Below, in pieces: positions 60,088 to 64,000 of a stretch of DNA of 64,000 nt (its first letter is position 1; each line of letters starts with the position of its first letter). The notes under the pieces were generated by a model, which did not search any database, was not told the origin of the DNA, and worked only from the letters and a program-made list of their open reading frames with translations. Source of the DNA: Hominimerdicola alba (GTDB lineage: Bacteria; Bacillota; Clostridia; Oscillospirales; Ruminococcaceae); contig NZ_FOKQ01000011.1 in the NCBI RefSeq assembly GCF_900112155.1, positions 20,469-84,468 of the forward strand. Direction: 5' to 3'. The position numbers and the translations under genes are program-made.

Positions 60088-60217
60088 TCGCCCCTTTCGG
60101 GGCGAGTCATCGGAAACGCTAACGCTGTCCGATGACGGCGCGGCAATAATTCTCCGCACATAGTTTGAGCGTGAACACAAGATTTGTCCACGCTCGATTT
60201 ATTGATATTGCCGCGCC
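60088..60217 (-). repeat. Three-hairpin structured element, copy 2 (inverted)
   Basis: Same three hairpins in reverse orientation. Hairpin 3: TCGCCCC / GGGGCGA (60088-60105). Hairpin 2: GTCATCGGA / TCCGATGAC (60106-60136). Hairpin 1: GGCGCGGCAATA / TATTGCCGCGCC (60137-60148, 60206-60217), with inner stem GAGCGTG / CACGCTC. Stem bases differ from copy 1 on both arms, so pairing is preserved. A T-run follows at 60218. Confidence 0.82.
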
Positions 60218-60284
60218 TTTTTTTGGGGTCGGGAGTTCGCTGCTCTCTTATAGTTCGCTATGCATTTTGGTTTTGTGCCTTGAT

Positions 60285-60331
60285 GCGAGGGCTCTGCCCT
60301 CGCGCTCCAGCAAGCCTTTCGCGAAAGGCTT
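60285..60331. repeat. Two adjacent short palindromes
   Basis: GCGAGGGC / GCCCTCGC (60285-60303, loop TCT) and AAGCCTTTC / GAAAGGCTT (60312-60331, loop GC). Part of the repeat-rich gap 59516-60578. Confidence 0.7.
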
Positions 60332-60344
60332 GAGCCAAAGCTCC

Positions 60345-60418
60345 CTTCGCGGCATAGTTTGTCTGGTGCGCAGGTTTGCCGCCGCGCAACGCTTGACCCA
60401 AAGCTCTCTTCCTTGGCT
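60345..60418 (+). repeat. 90-nt interspersed repeat, copy D
   Basis: TTCGCGGCATAGTTTGTC, GGTGCGCAGGTTTGCCGCCG and CGCTTGACCCAAAGCTCTC blocks as in copy C at 49330-49436. Confidence 0.75.
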
Positions 60419-60512
60419 TCACCCCCCAAGATCGCTGCTTATCGCCCGTTTTCGTGTCAAATCTCCTATATGTGTATCCGTCTTAAATGGGAGATTTCGG
60501 TATTTACCACTA

Positions 60513-60541
60513 TTGAAAATATAAACATTGTGTGATATAAT
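60513..60541 (+). promoter_or_regulatory. Promoter of the O-antigen-ligase-like gene
   Basis: TTGAAA (60513-60518), 17 nt, TATAAT (60536-60541). Confidence 0.75.
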
Positions 60542-60578
60542 GATTAAGTATGATTAATTTAGAGAGGTGTTGGTCCAA

Positions 60579-62834
60579 ATGAAGCGGGAAGACCTGCTGG
60601 ACTTCAATTTTGACTGGCGTGATGATGCAGTCTTCAAAAAAGCACTGAAAGAATCGGGCTTGTCAGAAAAGGAAAAACTCCGCCTGCGCGATGAACGTAT
60701 GCGTCGGCTGGAACTGGAAGAACTGAAAGAAGAGTCGGGCGGCTACGACGATTACGACTACGATGATGACGATGAGGAAGTCATCAAAGAGGTATCTGCT
60801 GAGGAAACTGAAGAAGCATCCGATGAAGCAGAGAAAGAAGCTCCCGATGAAAAGTCCGACAGAGAAGAAAGAAAAAACAGAAAAGCGGAAAAGAAGCGCG
60901 AAAAGGAAAACAGCGTCATAGTCGCCATAAAAGGCGATTATCCAATTAGAAAAAAAGCTGTTGCACTGATGATGTGCATATTCATGGCTATACTGCCATA
61001 TGTCACCTATCTGCACCCGCAGCCGCTGACTAAGCTGACACAAAAGTATTTTTCTTCCAATACTGGCAGTATAAACGACTGGTTCCTTTTCCAGAAAGAA
61101 TTCTTTGTGGTCATCGCAGCTTTTATACTTATCGGCATATTCATCGTTGAGGAATTCTTCATTGAAAAGCAATGGAAAGATATCCCGCTTAGAAAAAAGG
61201 ATATGAAACTCCCGCTGATACTTGTGGGCGTGTATGCCCTGCTGCTGATAGTATCGGGCATATGTTCAAAAAATCCCGAACTTGTGCTGATGGGCGTAGT
61301 CAAGCACTATGAGGGTCTGCTGGGCGTGCTTGGATATCTTATTATATTCCTGGCGGCGATAAACTATTTCTGCGATACAAAGTCCCTTGAATTTTTCAGC
61401 TGGGCGATGATATTGACTACCCTAGCCTGCTCCATATTCGGCGTGAGTGAATATTTAGGCTATCCCCTGCAGGAGAATGACTTTTTTGCACACTTTATCG
61501 CTCCTGCTGAAAAGTACGAGTATGCCAAAACGCTGACTTCTCAGAGCGAGAACGTGCATATCACTTTCTTCAACTCCAACTATCTGGGTTCTTTCTGCGG
61601 ACTGATGTTCCCGCTGACAGCGGCACTCACTGTGGAAAGCATCAGATCTGTAATAAAGAGATGGAATGTAAGAATGTCACTCTTTGCAAGAATTGGACTT
61701 GTTGCAAAAATGATATTTGGTATTTTCGGTACGGCAGGCATAGCGGTTTGCGCCGTGCTTTCAAACTCCACCGGCGGACTTTACTCCGTTGCTGGCGGCG
61801 CTGCTATTCTCCTTATTATATATGTTATCTACTGGTTCAGAGGTAATATCTCAAGAGTATCGGCACTGATAACTTTCGTATGCATAGGTGCGGTATTGGC
61901 AGGCGGATTTATGTATATGATGAAGACCAACGATGATTTCCGCGCGCGCTTTGATAAAGTTGTCAACAACGGTTCGGCAAACAATACCACCGTCGAAGAC
62001 TACAGAAAAAAGATGGCAAAGAAACACTATGTGCTGAAAGAGATAAAACAGGACGGTTCAAGCCTTGTGCTGGACGACTTCAGCGGAAACACCATAACTG
62101 TCAGCCGCAAGGGTGATGACGGATTAGAGTTTCTTGATACCGAGGGAAACATTCTTAAAGCAAGCGTTAACAAGGATAAATTCTTCTGCTTCAAGGATGA
62201 AAGATACAAGAACTGCAAGTTCAAGTACACATCGGAATCAAAATTGCTGATCGATCTCGGATACTCCAAGAACCTGATATTCAAATACGAGGACGATAAA
62301 TTCAAGCCCTTTGTACACGGCCTGTATACACAGGATACCATCAACAGCTACAAGGGTCCCGAGTTTTTCAAGAAAGATCTCAGCGCATTATCAGGCAGAT
62401 TCTTCATCTGGGGCGCGACTATATCCATACTTGATGACTGCCTGCTTATCGGCAAGGGCAGCGGCAGCTTCGTAACGGTATTCCCCCAGTACGATTATGC
62501 CAGCCTGCTGGAAGTATACGAGACTCCCGGAATGGTGGTGAACAAGCCCCATAACTGGTATCTGGGCGTTGCAGTGGATTCCGGAATGGTATCGCTGATG
62601 GTACTGCTGACACTGCTGGGCGCGTTCCTTGTAAAGGGCTTCAAGACAGTTATACTTGACCCCGTTGATGACAGGTTCAAGCATCTGAGGATAGGTACTT
62701 ATGTATCCGTCATCGCATTTATGGTGGTGGGCATAGTAAATGACAGCTATGTCTGCGTGAGCCCGGTGTTCTGGTTCATATTCGGTGTGGGCTGGTACGC
62801 GGTATCGCGCAATAAGGTCGTTGAAACAGATTAA
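60579..62834 (+). CDS. O-antigen ligase/PglL-like (Wzy_C) polytopic membrane protein with acidic cytosolic N-terminus
   Basis: 751 residues. A charged N-terminal region of about 125 aa with a very acidic stretch (GGYDDYDYDDDDEEV) precedes about 12 membrane helices. Near the C-terminal half is a large loop (about 440-590), then the Wzy_C pattern SGRFFIWGATISILDD...LIGKGSGSFV and NKPHNWYLGVAVDSG (the periplasmic-loop histidine). Such enzymes move a lipid-linked glycan to an acceptor; pilin O-oligosaccharyltransferases belong here. ATG 60579 follows GAGAGGTG. It lies 0.5 kb upstream of the pilin genes, which makes pilin the plausible acceptor. Confidence 0.85.
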   Translation: MKREDLLDFNFDWRDDAVFKKALKESGLSEKEKLRLRDERMRRLELEELKEESGGYDDYDYDDDDEEVIKEVSAEETEEASDEAEKEAPDEKSDREERKNRKAEKKREKENSVIVAIKGDYPIRKKAVALMMCIFMAILPYVTYLHPQPLTKLTQKYFSSNTGSINDWFLFQKEFFVVIAAFILIGIFIVEEFFIEKQWKDIPLRKKDMKLPLILVGVYALLLIVSGICSKNPELVLMGVVKHYEGLLGVLGYLIIFLAAINYFCDTKSLEFFSWAMILTTLACSIFGVSEYLGYPLQENDFFAHFIAPAEKYEYAKTLTSQSENVHITFFNSNYLGSFCGLMFPLTAALTVESIRSVIKRWNVRMSLFARIGLVAKMIFGIFGTAGIAVCAVLSNSTGGLYSVAGGAAILLIIYVIYWFRGNISRVSALITFVCIGAVLAGGFMYMMKTNDDFRARFDKVVNNGSANNTTVEDYRKKMAKKHYVLKEIKQDGSSLVLDDFSGNTITVSRKGDDGLEFLDTEGNILKASVNKDKFFCFKDERYKNCKFKYTSESKLLIDLGYSKNLIFKYEDDKFKPFVHGLYTQDTINSYKGPEFFKKDLSALSGRFFIWGATISILDDCLLIGKGSGSFVTVFPQYDYASLLEVYETPGMVVNKPHNWYLGVAVDSGMVSLMVLLTLLGAFLVKGFKTVILDPVDDRFKHLRIGTYVSVIAFMVVGIVNDSYVCVSPVFWFIFGVGWYAVSRNKVVETD

Positions 62835-62841
62835 ATATAAC

Positions 62842-62872
62842 AGGCACTTCTGCATCGGGAGTGCCTTTGTAT
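62842..62872 (+). terminator. Terminator after the O-antigen-ligase-like gene
   Basis: AGGCACT / AGTGCCT hairpin followed by TTGTATTT. Confidence 0.65.
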
Positions 62873-63153
62873 TTATATAAGGAATAAGCCGCACGACCGA
62901 AAGCGCAGGACTTCATTTTTTATTCATCTGAGCAGATCACAGCCTGGGAGATATTGAAAACTTCCGTTAATAAAGTAAAGCATTGAAGTATACAATTCGG
63001 CGAAAACGATTGAAAACAGTTGACAATACTTATGTAATGTGCAACAATGGCTATAAAATAATGCAAATCGGGATAAGATTAATAGTTAAAATATGTAGCA
63101 TTTGTGAAAGGTGACAAAACTAAGATTTCTTGAAAAAAACTTCAAAAAACCTA

Positions 63154-63182
63154 TTGACAAATCGAAGATCATGAGTTATAAT
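63154..63182 (+). promoter_or_regulatory. Promoter of the first pilin gene
   Basis: Consensus TTGACA (63154-63159), 17 nt, TATAAT (63177-63182), followed by an untranslated leader of about 145 nt. The rest of the 62873-63331 gap shows nothing recognisable. Confidence 0.9.
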
Positions 63183-63331
63183 ATAGACACAGTAAGGGAA
63201 ACGAAAACAACATGAAGCTTCAAACGATCGATCGATGCAAATGTTTCGTTGACCTGAAACATTAATTTCGGCAGTATCCGCAAAATGCGGTACTAAAATA
63301 TTTAATAATTTAATTATGGAGGGATTTTTTT

Positions 63332-63769
63332 ATGAAAAATTCAAACAAAAAGGGCTTCACTCTGGTTGAGCTGGTAGTAGTTATTGCGATCATCGGCGTG
63401 CTCGCAGCAATCCTCGTTCCTAGCATGATGGGTTATGTTAAGAAGTCCAGACTGAAGACCGCTAATGGTAACGCAAAGACCGCTTACAACGCAGTTGCTG
63501 AGTACCTGGCTGACCTCGAGACTCAGGGTCTGATCGGTGATGCTGATGTAGACGAGGCTAAGAGCGTTGCAGAGGCTGAGCTTTCTACAAACGGCAAGGG
63601 CTCCGGCGAAGTATTTGTAGCATTCGAAGATATGGAAGCAGCTAATCCTAAGTTTGGTTGCCAGTGGAGAAGAGGCGGCAGCGATGAGATCGTTGGTCAG
63701 TATCCTAACGCAGCTCAGAAGGTTGCTGATTGTCCTGCATGGGGCACAATCGATATGTCCAACGACTAA
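63332..63769 (+). CDS. pilA: Type IV pilin (prepilin)
   Basis: 145 residues. Class III signal peptide with the prepilin peptidase site KKG/FTLVE (Phe+1, Glu+5) and the hydrophobic N-terminal helix VELVVVIAIIGVLAAILVPS. The globular part has TAYNAVAEYLADLETQGL, a two-Cys loop (KFGCQWRRGG ... KVADCPAWGT) and VGQYPNAAQ. R. albus is known to carry two adjacent pil genes (pilA1-pilA2) tied to cellulose adhesion; this gene and the next match that arrangement. RBS ATGGAGGG. Strong promoter and terminator. Confidence 0.95.
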   Translation: MKNSNKKGFTLVELVVVIAIIGVLAAILVPSMMGYVKKSRLKTANGNAKTAYNAVAEYLADLETQGLIGDADVDEAKSVAEAELSTNGKGSGEVFVAFEDMEAANPKFGCQWRRGGSDEIVGQYPNAAQKVADCPAWGTIDMSND

Positions 63770-63810
63770 TAGCTAACTTATAAAGCGCTATTAAATCAAA
63801 TCGATAATTT

Positions 63811-63842
63811 ATCGGCGGTCATTATGACCGCCGATTTTTTTG
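63811..63842 (+). terminator. Terminator of the first pilin gene
   Basis: An 11-bp stem ATCGGCGGTCA / TGACCGCCGAT, TTA loop, then eight T. Confidence 0.93.
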
Positions 63843-63877
63843 TACGTTTGCACATAAAATATTTCATATAAAATATA

Positions 63878-63906
63878 TTGACAAATAAAAATATTTGTTG
63901 TATACT
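63878..63906 (+). promoter_or_regulatory. Promoter of the second pilin gene
   Basis: TTGACA (63878-63883), 17 nt, TATACT (63901-63906). The pilin genes are therefore transcribed separately. Confidence 0.85.
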
Positions 63907-63979
63907 ATTGTAAATTGGGAATGATATATCCGCATATTTGGGGGCGCGGATATCAGTGTCATTTTACGGAGGGAAAACT

Positions 63980-64000
63980 ATGAAAACTAATAAGAAAGGT
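63980..64000 (+). CDS. Start of a second pilin gene (cut by window end)
   Basis: ATG 63980, with GGAGGG 6-7 nt upstream, begins MKTNKKG, the same basic leader that precedes FTLVE in the first pilin. Only seven codons are in the window. Its own promoter and the tandem position support a second type IV pilin. Confidence 0.75.

Noticed and set aside
49213-60429. Small ORFs in the dispersed repeats (49213-49458, 59563-59775, 60199-60429)
   Set aside because: The similar peptides come from the repeated DNA itself in different orientations; no ribosome sites.

Overview
The window reads as a chromosomal segment of a low-to-mid GC, anaerobic, fibre-degrading member of the Ruminococcaceae, most likely the Ruminococcus albus group. 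The reasons are a secreted CBM22-GH10 xylanase, two secreted proteins with type I dockerins, a type IV pilin pair of the kind tied to cellulose adhesion in R. albus, pyruvate phosphate dikinase, indolepyruvate:ferredoxin oxidoreductase and Firmicutes-type housekeeping order (ylxM-ffh-rpsP-khpA). No rRNA, tRNA, CRISPR array, transposase or prophage was seen.

Layout. 1-3.6 kb: 3' truncated BspA-type leucine-rich-repeat protein with Ig-like and dockerin modules. 3.8-4.4 kb: sporulation genes yabP-yabQ. 4.4-7.5 kb: operon of an MBOAT homologue lacking both expected histidines, a truncated partner-like protein and a YhcC radical SAM protein. 8-12 kb: SDR epimerase and ppdK. 12-15.8 kb: membrane LRR protein and xylanase. 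15.9-25.8 kb, all leftward: iorAB, pullulanase, HIT protein, phosphatidylethanolamine synthesis (pssA, psd), a flippase-like protein and an MraY-like transferase. 26-29 kb: an ABC exporter operon opened by four tiny membrane proteins under palindromic operators. 29-33 kb: acyl-CoA synthetase and a broken CBM plus multi-pilin-domain gene. 33-38 kb: two G3E (CobW-type) GTPases, one with a very large His/Cys metal-binding insert, and an aldo/keto reductase. 38.6-41.6 kb: ylxM-ffh, two Imm17-like small proteins, rpsP, khpA. 42-46 kb: HTH sensor protein and a TetM-like GTPase fused to a Rae1/YacP-like NYN nuclease. 46-51 kb: CAP-domain dockerin protein and nicotinate phosphoribosyltransferase.

51.0-52.6 kb holds the most striking feature. 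It is a tandem array of five related, leftward, intergenic small-RNA-like units of about 165-270 nt. Each has its own promoter with an 11-bp-phased TTCA direct repeat (PHO-box-like) and its own intrinsic terminator. The four shorter units share a 5' hairpin presenting a CCCUCC (anti-Shine-Dalgarno) loop on a stem whose two arms change together. The array lies just upstream of a response regulator/histidine kinase operon.

55-64 kb: small envelope proteins, a LytTR regulator, a lipoprotein, a 1-kb repeat-rich gap holding two inverted copies of a three-hairpin element with covarying stems, an O-antigen-ligase/PglL-like membrane protein, and the tandem pilin genes (the second is cut by the window edge).
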